Assembly: GCF_014647515.1 (NCBI RefSeq)
Contig: NZ_BMPI01000083.1
Span: 1-45,560 of the forward strand
DNA length: 45,560 nucleotides
Reading direction: 5' to 3'
From: Dactylosporangium sucinum
GTDB lineage: Bacteria; Actinomycetota; Actinomycetes; Mycobacteriales; Micromonosporaceae
The notes below the pieces were generated by a model. The model made no database searches. It saw nothing but the letters and a program-made list of their open reading frames with translations, and was not told the DNA's origin. A program made the translations under genes and the position numbers. Positions 1 through 7,315 of this stretch are shown in pieces (the stretch's first letter is position 1; every line of letters starts with the position of its first letter).

Positions 1-90
1 CCGGCCTCGCCCTTCTCGCCCTGAGCACCCTGAGCGCCCGCGGCACCGGCCTCGCCCTTCTCGCCCTGAGCACCCTGGGCACCCGCAGCG
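1..90. repeat. 45-bp tandem repeat inside the collagen-like gene
   Basis: Bases 1-45 and 46-90 are near-identical 45-bp units, each coding five Gly-X-Y triplets on the minus strand. The array continues past the left edge. The unit is a multiple of three, so copy-number changes would keep the frame and alter collagen length. Confidence 0.85.
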
Positions 91-473
91 CCAGTCGCGC
101 CGGTGGCGCCAGTCGCGCCCTTGGCGCCCGCCGCGCCCGCCGGGCCCTGCGCGCCGGTGGCGCCCGTCGAGCCCTTCGGGCCCTGCACGCCCTGGATGCC
201 CTGCGCACCCTGCGGACCCTGCGCGCCGGTCGCGCCCGTAGCGCCCTTCGGGCCGGTGTTGTTCCAGGTGATCCGCTGCTCGCCGGTCTTGCAGCGCTGG
301 CCGCCCTGGTAGTCGATGACCCGCAGCGCACCGGTGCTCGTGTTGCGGCAGCCGGTGATGACGCCCGTGCCGCTGTCCGGCACGGCGCCGTACGCGGCGG
401 CGCCCACCCCGACCAGCACGGCGGCGGCGGTCGCGCCGATGGCGGCGATCTTCTGCTTCTTGGACTGGAACAC
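1..473 (-). CDS. Collagen-like (Gly-X-Y) secreted or surface protein, 3' end outside window
   Basis: The GTG start at 473 is preceded by GGGAG five bases upstream. Residues 1-8 are basic (FQSKKQK), followed by a hydrophobic stretch to about residue 30 (AAIGATAAAVLVGVGAAAYG) that reads as a signal peptide or anchor. A short globular region with two cysteines (GCRNTSTG, GGQRCKTG) follows, then from about residue 73 uninterrupted Gly-X-Y triplets (GPKGATGATGAQGPQG) up to the window edge. Collagen-like bacterial proteins of this kind are exported and form triple helices at the cell surface. The short Cys-containing head resembles the N-termini of other actinobacterial collagen-repeat proteins. 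The small membrane-protein gene at 503-742 lies 29 bp upstream on the same strand, so the two are probably co-transcribed. The C-terminus cannot be seen. The family call is firm; the biological role is not. Confidence 0.85.
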   Translation of the reverse strand, partial: MFQSKKQKIAAIGATAAAVLVGVGAAAYGAVPDSGTGVITGCRNTSTGALRVIDYQGGQRCKTGEQRITWNNTGPKGATGATGAQGPQGAQGIQGVQGPKGSTGATGAQGPAGAAGAKGATGATGATGAAGAQGAQGEKGEAGAAGAQGAQGEKGEA

Positions 474-502
474 GGGCTCTCCCGATTCTCGGTGGTACTT
501 CG

Positions 503-742
503 CTACTTGCTGGTGACGACGACGCGTTCGGACGGCTTGAGCTGCGGCGGTGCCGGAGGCGGCACGACCTCGCCCTCCTGGGCGGGCCGGCTCTCCGCGG
601 CCGGGGTGCGCGGTGCCGATCCGTGTTGCCCGACGTACAGCCCGATCCCCAGCGCAACGGCGAGCGCCGCGATGACGGCGACGGCACCAAGCACCACTTT
701 CTTGGGCAATTCAGGCATGACTCGGCGCACCGGATCTCCCAT
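503..742 (-). CDS. Small single-pass membrane protein
   Basis: This 79-residue protein has a short basic N-terminus (DPVRR, then ELPKK), one hydrophobic segment at about residues 15-39 (VVLGAVAVIAALAVALGIGLYVG), and an extracytoplasmic tail rich in Pro, Ala and Glu. No known domain is visible. An internal ATG at 718 (MPELPKK) would give 71 residues. Neither start has a clear Shine-Dalgarno sequence, so the start is uncertain. It lies directly upstream of the collagen-like gene on the same strand, so it may be an accessory or anchoring protein for it; that is inference from position only. The 195-bp stretch 743-937 downstream of the divergent side holds no gene that I can support. Confidence 0.6.
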   Translation of the reverse strand: MGDPVRRVMPELPKKVVLGAVAVIAALAVALGIGLYVGQHGSAPRTPAAESRPAQEGEVVPPPAPPQLKPSERVVVTSK

Positions 743-937
743 GGGAAAACTGGAGTTTCGGGGCCGGTTTCGCCACTGGCTCCCCGCCGGGCCTATGGGC
801 GACCAGATGAACGCCCGGCGGATCGTTGCCTTCCCGCCAGCCCGGGGTACCGGGCTGGTTCACATACGGTAGCGAGCGGGGTGCAGTCGCGTTGTCAGTC
901 GGCAAGGGCGCCCGAGGCGGCCCAACCGGATGACAAG

Positions 938-2044
938 TCAGAACGCTTGCAGCACGTCGAAGTCGAGGCCGTCCGCGCGGGCCAGGTACACGGGCTGGTC
1001 GACGTGCCGGCCGGCGACCGTCAGCCGGCCCCGGGCGCCGGTGACCGTCGTGCCGTCGGAGTTGGCGTCGATCTGCGCCGGGTCGAGGCTGCCGGCCCGC
1101 TCGGCGAGCGCGGCGAGCAGCCGGACCCCGTCGTAGCAGGCCTGGGCGTGGCCGTTGAGGACGGGTGCCTGCCAGCCGTAGCGGTGGGTGTACCGCTCGA
1201 CGAAGTCCAGCCCGGCGTCGGTGGCGACGTTGCCGAAGTACCCCATGGCCGCGTACAGCTCGCCGGTCGTGTCACCGCCCGCGCCGAGCAGCCCGTTCTC
1301 CTCCAGCGCCGCGCACAGCCGCAGGACGCGATGGTCGAGCCGGGTGCCGGCGAACGCCCGGTTGAAGGCGACGAGGTCGCTGCCGACGAGCGTCAGCAGT
1401 ACCGCATCCGCCCGAACGCGAAGCAGCAGGTCGAGCAGCGGCTCGGGGTCCAGCGAGCCCAGCGGCTCGTAGCGCGTGGCGACGACCGCCGCACCCACCG
1501 CGTGCAGGTACTCGGTCGCGGCCCGGTTGAGGCGGCGCGGCCAGACGTAGTCGTTGCCGATCAGCGCCCACCGGCGGGCGCGGCGCGCGCCGACCAGCCA
1601 GCCGAGCGCGGGTCGCAGCTGGCGGCCGGGCGTCTCGCCGAGCAGGTACACGCCGGGCGCGGACTCGCCGCCCTCGTACGGCGGGGTGTACACGTACGGG
1701 ACCTGACCGGCGAGCGCCTTGACGATCTCGACGCGCACGTCGCTGGCGTGCGTGCCGACCAGCCCGGCGATCGCGCCGGCGCGGACCAGCTCGGCGGCGT
1801 CGGCGGCGACCTCGCGCGGCTCGCGGCCGGCGTCCAGCAGTACCAACTCCACCGGAAGACCCAGGAGACCGCCGGCGGCGTTGAGCTCCGCCACCGCGAG
1901 ACCCGCGCAGCTCTGGACGGCCGGGCCCATCATGCCCAGCGTTCCCGACACCGGCACCGCCAGGCCCACGCGCACGGCCCGGCCCGGCTCGGGGGCGAGC
2001 AGCCGGGCCTCGAGCGGGTCGGAGATCAACGTGACCTCGTCCAC
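938..2044 (-). CDS. Periplasmic-binding-protein-fold ligand receptor (Leu/amide-binding type)
   Basis: The 368-residue protein has the type I periplasmic-binding fold of branched-chain amino acid and amide receptors: strand-forming AVRVGLAVPVSG near residue 30, GPAVQSCAGLAVAELNAAGGLLG, then the alternating Rossmann pattern (ALIGNDYVWPRR, ADAVLLTLVGSD). GTG at 2044 is the chosen start. From it there is no signal peptide or lipobox, unlike transport-dedicated homologues, and no ABC permease or ATPase genes are nearby. AmiC in Pseudomonas is a known cytosolic sensor with this fold, so a ligand-sensing role is plausible. It is divergent from a MarR gene across 48 bp, which suggests shared regulation. 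The fold is clear; the ligand and cellular location are not. Confidence 0.75.
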   Translation of the reverse strand: MDEVTLISDPLEARLLAPEPGRAVRVGLAVPVSGTLGMMGPAVQSCAGLAVAELNAAGGLLGLPVELVLLDAGREPREVAADAAELVRAGAIAGLVGTHASDVRVEIVKALAGQVPYVYTPPYEGGESAPGVYLLGETPGRQLRPALGWLVGARRARRWALIGNDYVWPRRLNRAATEYLHAVGAAVVATRYEPLGSLDPEPLLDLLLRVRADAVLLTLVGSDLVAFNRAFAGTRLDHRVLRLCAALEENGLLGAGGDTTGELYAAMGYFGNVATDAGLDFVERYTHRYGWQAPVLNGHAQACYDGVRLLAALAERAGSLDPAQIDANSDGTTVTGARGRLTVAGRHVDQPVYLARADGLDFDVLQAF

Positions 2045-2092
2045 GCGCCGAGTATCTTCAATCAGCAGTCCGCGGAGAAGAGGGGTGATGAC

Positions 2093-2521
2093 GTGACGGC
2101 GGTTGGTCTCCGGTCGCATCTCGGATATGTGCTCAGCGAGGCCGAGCGCGCGGTCAACCGCGGGTTGTCCACCGCGCTGCAGGCCGAGGGCATGACCGTC
2201 GAGCAGTGGCGGATCCTCCAGGCGCTGTCGGACGGCCGCGGCCACTCCATGGGCGACCTCGCCGAGGCGGCCCTGATGCCGCACCCGACGCTCACCAAGG
2301 CGGTCGACCGGCTGGTCGACTCCGCGCTGGTCTACCGGCGGCAGGACCCCAGCGACCGGCGCCGGGTGGCGGTGTACCTCTCCGACAGCGGGACCCGGCT
2401 CGTGGCCCGGCTCGAGCACGCCGCGACCGCGCACCACCGCGCCGTCGAGGCCGCGTTCGGCGCCGAGCGGGCCGAGGAGCTCATGCGCTCGCTCACCAGC
2501 CTGATCGAGGCCCTGCGCTGA
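2093..2521 (+). CDS. MarR-family transcriptional regulator
   Basis: The 142-residue protein has the MarR winged-helix layout: helix 1 LGYVLSEAERAVNRGLS, the start of the DNA-binding core at EQWRILQALSDG, recognition helix MPHPTLTKAVDRLVDSALV, and the wing YRRQDPSDRRRVAVYLSDSG with the DRR motif typical of the family. The GTG start at 2093 has AGAGGGG about eight bases upstream and keeps the first helix. MarR proteins bind small phenolic or lipophilic ligands and usually repress their own and a neighbouring operon. The divergent neighbour here is the ligand-binding-fold protein at 938-2044, which may sense the same compound. The ligand cannot be told from sequence. Confidence 0.88.
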   Translation: MTAVGLRSHLGYVLSEAERAVNRGLSTALQAEGMTVEQWRILQALSDGRGHSMGDLAEAALMPHPTLTKAVDRLVDSALVYRRQDPSDRRRVAVYLSDSGTRLVARLEHAATAHHRAVEAAFGAERAEELMRSLTSLIEALR

Positions 2522-2523
2522 GA

Positions 2524-2549
2524 GGGGCGGGAGGGCGACCTCTCGCCCC
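2524..2549. terminator. Hairpin between convergent genes
   Basis: Arms GGGGCGGGAGG (2524-2534) and CCTCTCGCCCC (2539-2549) pair with one mismatch around the loop GCGA. It lies in the 50 bp between the ends of the MarR and metallopeptidase genes, and there is no T-tract. It probably works in both directions. Confidence 0.55.
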
Positions 2550-2571
2550 GGGCTTTACGGGGGAGGCAGGC

Positions 2572-3582
2572 TTATGGGAGCAGGCCGCGGGCGGTGAACG
2601 CGGCGCGCGCCGCTTGGGCCGCGGCCGGGCCGTAGAGGCGCTGCGCGGCGTCGACCGTCGCCCGCGCCGCGGCCGCGAACGTGATGTCGGGCGTGAAGGC
2701 GAACTGCGCCTCGACGATCAGCGTGGTCGCCTTGGTGTCGCCGAGCGCGGTGCGGATGTCCCACAGCGCCCGCGACCAGATCTCGCCGTCCGCGTGGACC
2801 TCGCCGACGACGTCCTCCGGGTAGTGCTTGGTGCCGTCGAGGCGGCGCAGGCAGTGCGGCGTGCGCGCGGTGTACGACACCGAGTCCCAGTCGGCGACGC
2901 ACGCCTCCGGGGTCAGCGTCGGCACGCCGGTCGCCCAGCTCGTCACCGCCACCGCCAGGTAGTCGCCGAAGGCCTCACCGATCGCGCCCGACTCCAGGGT
3001 CGTGCCGAAGCCGGTCACCTGCCCGTCCTGCACCGAGTGGCCGTACTCGTGGACGATCACCTCGGCGTCCTCGGCGTCGTCGACGCCGCCCTTGCCGAGG
3101 GTGATGTTCGCCTTGTCCTCGCGGAGGAACGAGTTGTCGCCGCCGTACTGGTCGATGCGCAGCTGGATCTGCCGCTGGTTCACCGGCCGCAGCGTCGAGC
3201 CGAAGCCGAGGTGCTGCAGGTAGTGCTGGGCGGTGGTGACCCAGTAGTACCCCATCACCTGCTCGAACTGGTCGGCGTCGCGGTGCCAGTCGGGGAACGC
3301 GCCGCCGGACAGCGTGGCCGCCTTGCCGGTCGAGCTCTTGACCACGACGTAGCGGCCGGCCAGCTTGCCGGAGCCGTCCAGGTCGGTCAGGGTCACCCGG
3401 CGGTACGCGGCCGCGAACTCCGGCAGGTCGGCGTCCTTGGCGTCCGTGAGGTCCTGCCGGCCGAGCGCCTGCACCGGGTTCGGGGCGAACACCGTGGCGG
3501 TGGCGGAGGTGACCGCCGCGTGGGCGGCGGAGGCGGGCAGGAGCGCGGCCAGAAGCACCACAGCGGGCAGGACTCGTCGCAT
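2572..3582 (-). CDS. Secreted zinc metallopeptidase (HEXXH, M36/thermolysin-like)
   Basis: The 336-residue protein starts with a Sec signal peptide (MRRVLPAVVLLAALLPASAAHA, cleavage near residue 23). The zinc site is HEYGH at 178-182, with a downstream glutamate in GEAFGDYLA at about 203; this HEXXH plus E arrangement about 20 residues on is that of gluzincins such as M36 fungalysin. The segment before it (DWHRDADQFEQVMGYYWVTTAQHYLQ) also fits M36 and thermolysin-like proteins. It is shorter than fungalysins because it lacks a long FTP propeptide, so it may be an unusually compact relative. It should act outside the cell on proteins or peptides. It is divergent from the remnant/sigma operon, with the two starts about 14 bp apart if 3596 is right. 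Confidence 0.8.
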   Translation of the reverse strand: MRRVLPAVVLLAALLPASAAHAAVTSATATVFAPNPVQALGRQDLTDAKDADLPEFAAAYRRVTLTDLDGSGKLAGRYVVVKSSTGKAATLSGGAFPDWHRDADQFEQVMGYYWVTTAQHYLQHLGFGSTLRPVNQRQIQLRIDQYGGDNSFLREDKANITLGKGGVDDAEDAEVIVHEYGHSVQDGQVTGFGTTLESGAIGEAFGDYLAVAVTSWATGVPTLTPEACVADWDSVSYTARTPHCLRRLDGTKHYPEDVVGEVHADGEIWSRALWDIRTALGDTKATTLIVEAQFAFTPDITFAAAARATVDAAQRLYGPAAAQAARAAFTARGLLP

Positions 3583-3595
3583 GGTGGAAGGAGCG

Positions 3596-4072
3596 GTGCC
3601 GGGGGCCGCGGTGTTACGCGTAACGTCCGGCGGCCGGTCGCCGCTCTTTCACGACGTGGAACCGGTGTTCGTGGACGGCACGGGCCGGCGCCGCAGGCTG
3701 TTCACGGTCCTGGGCGCGGCCCTCGGCGTGCTGGTCATCGCCGGCGCGCTGTTCCAGATCCTGCTGCCGCTGACCGCCCCGCTCGTCGACGTCTACGCCG
3801 TCTACGGGCTGGCCTTCCTCCCGCTGTGGCAGTTGGCCGCGGTCTGGTGCGGGTTCACCGCCCTGCAGGTCCTGGCCGCCGCCTACGCGCTGCGCCTGGA
3901 CCGCGAACCGGCGACGCCGCTGTGGACGGTCCCGCTGCAGCAGGTGGTGTACCGCCAGCTGCTCTACCTGGTGGTCGTCCAGTCCTCGGTCGCCGCGCTG
4001 CTGGGCGGCCGGCAGCGCTGGCAGGCGATGGCCCGCACCGGCCAGGCCGCGGCCCTGGCGACGGCGCGATGA
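3596..4072 (+). CDS. Internally deleted remnant of a polysaccharide deacetylase/GT2 membrane protein
   Basis: The predicted 158 residues consist of a short lead (PLFHDVEPVFVDGTGRRRR), one transmembrane helix (about residues 39-60), a second hydrophobic region, and the tail PLQQVVYRQLLYLVVVQS followed by ALLGGRQRWQAMARTG. From memory of the family, the lead and first helix match the N-terminus, and the VYRQL...RW tail the extreme C-terminus, of the roughly 700-1000-residue bifunctional polysaccharide deacetylase/glycosyltransferase proteins of actinobacteria. The NodB deacetylase and GT2 catalytic domains are absent, so no enzyme activity is expected. Starts at 3596, 3611 or 3656 (all GTG) are possible; 3596 follows GGAAGG. 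Its stop overlaps the sigma factor start (ATGA), so it may survive because translation of the sigma factor depends on it. Confidence 0.6.
   Translation: MPGAAVLRVTSGGRSPLFHDVEPVFVDGTGRRRRLFTVLGAALGVLVIAGALFQILLPLTAPLVDVYAVYGLAFLPLWQLAAVWCGFTALQVLAAAYALRLDREPATPLWTVPLQQVVYRQLLYLVVVQSSVAALLGGRQRWQAMARTGQAAALATAR
3613..3624. promoter_or_regulatory. Perfect palindrome GTTACGCGTAAC in a divergent promoter region
   Basis: The 12-bp perfect palindrome lies 31 bp from the metallopeptidase start and at the beginning of the remnant/sigma operon. It could be an operator. If so, the true start of the remnant gene is probably downstream, for example GTG at 3656. No matching second copy was seen, and the binding protein is unknown. 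Confidence 0.4.
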
Positions 4073-4671
4073 CCGCGTCGTTGATGTCGAAGCGGGCCGG
4101 CCCGGCGGAGGATCTCGCCGCCGCGCTCACCGGGGCGGTCGCCGGCGACCCGGACGCCTTCGCCGCGCTCTGGCGGATACTGCACCCGCCCGTGCTGCGG
4201 TACCTGCGGGTGGTCTGCGGCGAGGCGGCCGAGGACGTGGCGTCGGAGACCTGGCTGCAGGTCTCCCGCGACGTGGCCGGCTTCAACGGCGACCCGACCT
4301 CGTTCCGGGTGTGGCTGTTCCGGATCGCCCGGCACCGCGGGATCGACGAGAACCGCCGGGCCTGGCGGCGGCGCGAGGAGGCCACCGAGGACGTGGCCGA
4401 GCTGGTCGGCAGCGTCGCCGTCCGGGACGTGGCCCTCGACGTGATCGAGCTCGACGGCACCGACTGGGCACTGAAGCTCATCGGGACGCTGCCCAAGGAG
4501 CAGGCGGAGGCGGTGCTGCTCCGGGTGGTCGGCGGCCTCGACGTCGCGGACACCGCCCGCGTGCTGGGCAAGCGGCCGGGCGCGGTGCGGGTCGCCGCCA
4601 TGCGCGGCCTGCGCCGGCTGGCCGAGCATCCGCAGGTGCGGGCCCGGCACCTCGGGCGAGAAGAAGGCTGA
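4069..4671 (+). CDS. ECF RNA polymerase sigma factor
   Basis: The 200-residue protein shows sigma region 2 at about residues 30-95 (DPDAFAALWRILHPPVLRYL, EDVASETWLQV, FRVWLFRIARHRGIDENRR) and region 4 at about 140-190 (LPKEQAEAVLLRVVGGLDVADTA, then LGKRPGAVRVAAMRGLRRL, the helix-turn-helix for the -35). It has no region 3, as expected for ECF factors. ATG at 4069 overlaps the stop of the preceding remnant gene. The next gene, two bases downstream, codes for a single-pass membrane protein in the usual anti-sigma position. The factor would switch on a stress or envelope regulon whose targets are not visible here. Confidence 0.92.
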   Translation: MTASLMSKRAGPAEDLAAALTGAVAGDPDAFAALWRILHPPVLRYLRVVCGEAAEDVASETWLQVSRDVAGFNGDPTSFRVWLFRIARHRGIDENRRAWRRREEATEDVAELVGSVAVRDVALDVIELDGTDWALKLIGTLPKEQAEAVLLRVVGGLDVADTARVLGKRPGAVRVAAMRGLRRLAEHPQVRARHLGREEG

Positions 4672-4672
4672 C

Positions 4673-5293
4673 ATGCGCGACCTCGACCAACTCGACCTCG
4701 ACCGGCTGCCCGCCCCCGTCGCGTCGCTGCTCGCCGCGGCCGCGGCACCGGGCCGGCCGCACGAGCTGGCCGGCGAGGACGCGGCCGTCGCCGGGTACCG
4801 CCGGGCCTACGGCGCCGCCGCGCCGCCGCGCCGCCGGGAGCGGCGGTTGGCGGTGCTGGCGGTCGCGACCGTGCTGGGGGTGTCGTTCGGCTCGGCGGCG
4901 TACGCGGCCGGCACCGGGCGGCTCCCCGACCCCATCCAGCGCACGGTGCACGAGCTGCTGTCCGGCGTGCCGGCCCCCGAGCGGGACGAACCGTCGCGGC
5001 CGGCGCCCAGCCAGGGCCGCCCGTCGCCGACGCCGGCCGACCTGGTGGCGCCGTGCCGGGCCTGGGAGGCGTTCCGGGCCGACCCGCACGCGCCGCCGGT
5101 GACCGGGGCGGACCGGCGCACGCTCGCGACCGTCATCGGTGGTGAGCACGCCATCACGGAGTACTGCCGGACGCTGCTGGGCGGGCCGTCGCCGTCGGCG
5201 CCGACCGGGCCGGCGGAGAAGCCGTCCACCAAGCCGGGCAATCCCAGTCCGGGCGTCCCGAACGGCAAGAAGCCGAGCCGCACGAACAGTTAG
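4673..5293 (+). CDS. Single-pass membrane protein, putative anti-sigma partner
   Basis: The 206-residue protein has a cytoplasmic N-terminal part of about 60 residues (MRDLDQLDLDRLPAPVASLL), one hydrophobic segment near 60-80 (RRLAVLAVATVLGVSFGSAAYA) and an extracytoplasmic C-terminal part rich in Pro, Ser and Lys, with two cysteines (PCRAW, EYCRTLLGG). Its position right after the ECF sigma factor suggests an anti-sigma or sensor role. However, the usual zinc-binding HXXXCXXC anti-sigma motif is missing, so the partnership rests on context only. Its stop overlaps the end of the convergent cslA-like gene by four bases. Confidence 0.65.
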   Translation: MRDLDQLDLDRLPAPVASLLAAAAAPGRPHELAGEDAAVAGYRRAYGAAAPPRRRERRLAVLAVATVLGVSFGSAAYAAGTGRLPDPIQRTVHELLSGVPAPERDEPSRPAPSQGRPSPTPADLVAPCRAWEAFRADPHAPPVTGADRRTLATVIGGEHAITEYCRTLLGGPSPSAPTGPAEKPSTKPGNPSPGVPNGKKPSRTNS

Positions 5294-7224
5294 TCGCCCA
5301 GGTCGCGCTGCCGCGGTACCCGTGGCGGCGCATCGATCTTCGGCATGATGATCGTGGCGCCGACGTCCTCGTGCTGCTGGCCGGCCTGGCGGGCGCGGAG
5401 CCGCTCCTCCAGCAGCGCGCGCGGGATCTCCATCGTAATGTCGCCGGCGTGCTCCGGGGTGCCGGCCTGCGGCACCGCCTCGCGCCGGTTGCGCCGGCGC
5501 CGGCGGCTCGGCTCCTGCTGCTGGTGGTAGACCAGTCGCGAGTCCAGCCGCCACAGCACCAGCGGCGCGACGCACACGAGCAGCGCCAGGCTCGGCCACA
5601 GCAGCGAGGCGGGCGCGCTGTACTCCCGGACGAACGAGACCACGATCGCGCCGACGAGCAACAGCAGCCAGCCGATGTGGTTGCGGAAGGTGCGCAGGCC
5701 GTCGCGGCTGCTGCTCTCGCCCTTCGGCGTCACGACGAACCGCGCGGGCCGCCGGCCGAGGGTGCTGAGCAACTGGATGGCGTAGATCGGGGCGGCGATG
5801 ATCGACATGAGCATGCCCTTGATGCCGCGGGAGTCGGGCGACTCGTAGGGGCTCACGTTGTACTGCCGGTTGTTGATGTACAACCAGAGCGAGAACGCCG
5901 TCGCGTCGACGTAGAGGGCGAACCACAGCTGCGGGCTGATCGTCATGCCGCTCACGCCGAGCCCGAGGAACAGCACCGCGTTGACGATGCCGAGCAGCCA
6001 GCCGATCGCCATCGACGGGTAGAACGTGGTGATCAGCGTGTAGTGCAGCATCCCGCCCGGCGAGAGCCGCCAGAACCGCCGCCAGAAGGTCTTGAGCAGG
6101 ATCTCGAACGTGCCGCGCGACCAGCGCCGCTGCTGGCTGAAGTAGTCGTTCCAGCTCGACGGGCCCTCGCCGGCCGACAGCACGTCGGGCGTGTACACCG
6201 ACTTCCAGCGCCGCCCGGTCGCCGGGTTGCGGGTCGTGTGCATCGTCAGGCCGGTGGCCATGTCCTCGGTGATCGAGTCGCTGAGCCCGCCGATGCTGCG
6301 CAGCGCCGAGATCCGGATCGCGTTGTTCGTGCCGACGAGCATCGAGGTCCCGTACCGGTTGGCCGCGCGCTGGATCACGCTGTGGAACGGGAACTGCTGC
6401 GACTCGGCGGCGCGCGTGACGAACGCCTCACCGTTCTTGTAGCACTGCGGCCCGACCGCGTAGGCGACGTCCGGGTCGCGGAAGTAACCGACGATCCGCT
6501 CGGCGAAGTTCGCGAGCGGCACGTGATCGGGGTCGACCGAGAGCAGGACGTCGTACTTGTCCCCGTGCGCGTCGACCCAGGAGTTGTAGTTGCCGTGCTT
6601 GGTGCGGGCCCGGAATGGACCTTTCTTCTGGTTGTACCGCTCGATCCCCTTGCGGGTGAAGTGCCGGATCCCCAGCTCCTCGCACACCCGCTTGACCTCG
6701 TCGTCGTTGCCCTCGTCGAGCAGCCAGATGTCGAACACGCCCCGGTGCCGGATGCGCTTGGCCGCGCGCAGGGTGTCCCGCACGACGGCGATCGGCTCCT
6801 TGCTCGGCACGATCGTGGTGAGGAACGCCAGCCGCAGCCGCGGATCGGGGGTCACCGGCACGGGATCGCGCGCGGTGATCGACGCCAGCGACAGCGACAG
6901 GACATTGACCAGGCGCAACAGCTCGACGATGGCGATCGAGCAGATGACGAACACGTTCGCGTAACCGGCCGCCTCGGCGACCGGCCCCGGGTTGGTCTGG
7001 GCGAAGTGCGCCGGCTGCAGCAGCCAGACGCAGAACACCACCTCGAAGCAGATGTTCAGCAAAGCGATCGCGATCGAGCCGGCGACGCGCTGGCGCTGGT
7101 TGCGGTAACGGACCCGGTACGGTCCGTTGGTGGGCGGCGGGTTGAGCGGCCCGGCGAGCCGGCTGAAGCTCTCCAGCCGGGCCCAGGAACGCCCGTAGAC
7201 CGGGATCTCGAATGGTTCCGTCAC
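5290..7224 (-). CDS. cslA: CslA-type cellulose synthase-like glycosyltransferase (GT2)
   Basis: This 644-residue membrane glycosyltransferase should polymerise a beta-linked glucan from a nucleotide sugar and pass it through the membrane. Two helices near residues 48-110 precede the GT-A domain. Catalytic motifs are D170 (WLLDEGNDD), D231-x-D233 (SVDPDH), T319-E-D321 and Q364-x-x-R-W368 (QQRRW), the processive GT2 set. Several more helices and a basic, disordered tail follow. The order and wording of motifs (FLTTIVPSKEP, RTKHGNYNSW, SITEDMATG, VTPKGE) match Streptomyces CslA, which makes the beta-glucan at hyphal tips. GTG at 7224 has GAGGGA upstream. The divergent neighbour is a GH6 enzyme, as in the Streptomyces csl cluster, but no GlxA oxidase gene is present here. 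Confidence 0.88.
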   Translation of the reverse strand: MTEPFEIPVYGRSWARLESFSRLAGPLNPPPTNGPYRVRYRNQRQRVAGSIAIALLNICFEVVFCVWLLQPAHFAQTNPGPVAEAAGYANVFVICSIAIVELLRLVNVLSLSLASITARDPVPVTPDPRLRLAFLTTIVPSKEPIAVVRDTLRAAKRIRHRGVFDIWLLDEGNDDEVKRVCEELGIRHFTRKGIERYNQKKGPFRARTKHGNYNSWVDAHGDKYDVLLSVDPDHVPLANFAERIVGYFRDPDVAYAVGPQCYKNGEAFVTRAAESQQFPFHSVIQRAANRYGTSMLVGTNNAIRISALRSIGGLSDSITEDMATGLTMHTTRNPATGRRWKSVYTPDVLSAGEGPSSWNDYFSQQRRWSRGTFEILLKTFWRRFWRLSPGGMLHYTLITTFYPSMAIGWLLGIVNAVLFLGLGVSGMTISPQLWFALYVDATAFSLWLYINNRQYNVSPYESPDSRGIKGMLMSIIAAPIYAIQLLSTLGRRPARFVVTPKGESSSRDGLRTFRNHIGWLLLLVGAIVVSFVREYSAPASLLWPSLALLVCVAPLVLWRLDSRLVYHQQQEPSRRRRRNRREAVPQAGTPEHAGDITMEIPRALLEERLRARQAGQQHEDVGATIIMPKIDAPPRVPRQRDLGD

Positions 7225-7315
7225 GGCGTTCCCTCGCTGCTGGCCGGTGGGGGTTCGGTCAGACCCGCCAGCATAGTCATCCGCCTCGCTTGCACGCCTG
7301 GGTTAGTCTCCCGCA

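Noticed and set aside
103..312. Pro/Ala-rich open frame opposite the collagen-like gene
   Set aside because: It is the antisense reading of Gly-X-Y codons and has no independent support.
623..2092. Long open frame preceding the MarR gene in the same frame
   Set aside because: It runs antisense to the solute-binding-fold gene and arises from GC-rich codon bias; the MarR domain starts only at 2093 with its own Shine-Dalgarno.
3365..3595. Upstream part of the open frame before the deacetylase/GT remnant
   Set aside because: It is antisense to the metallopeptidase signal peptide and has no relation to the family.
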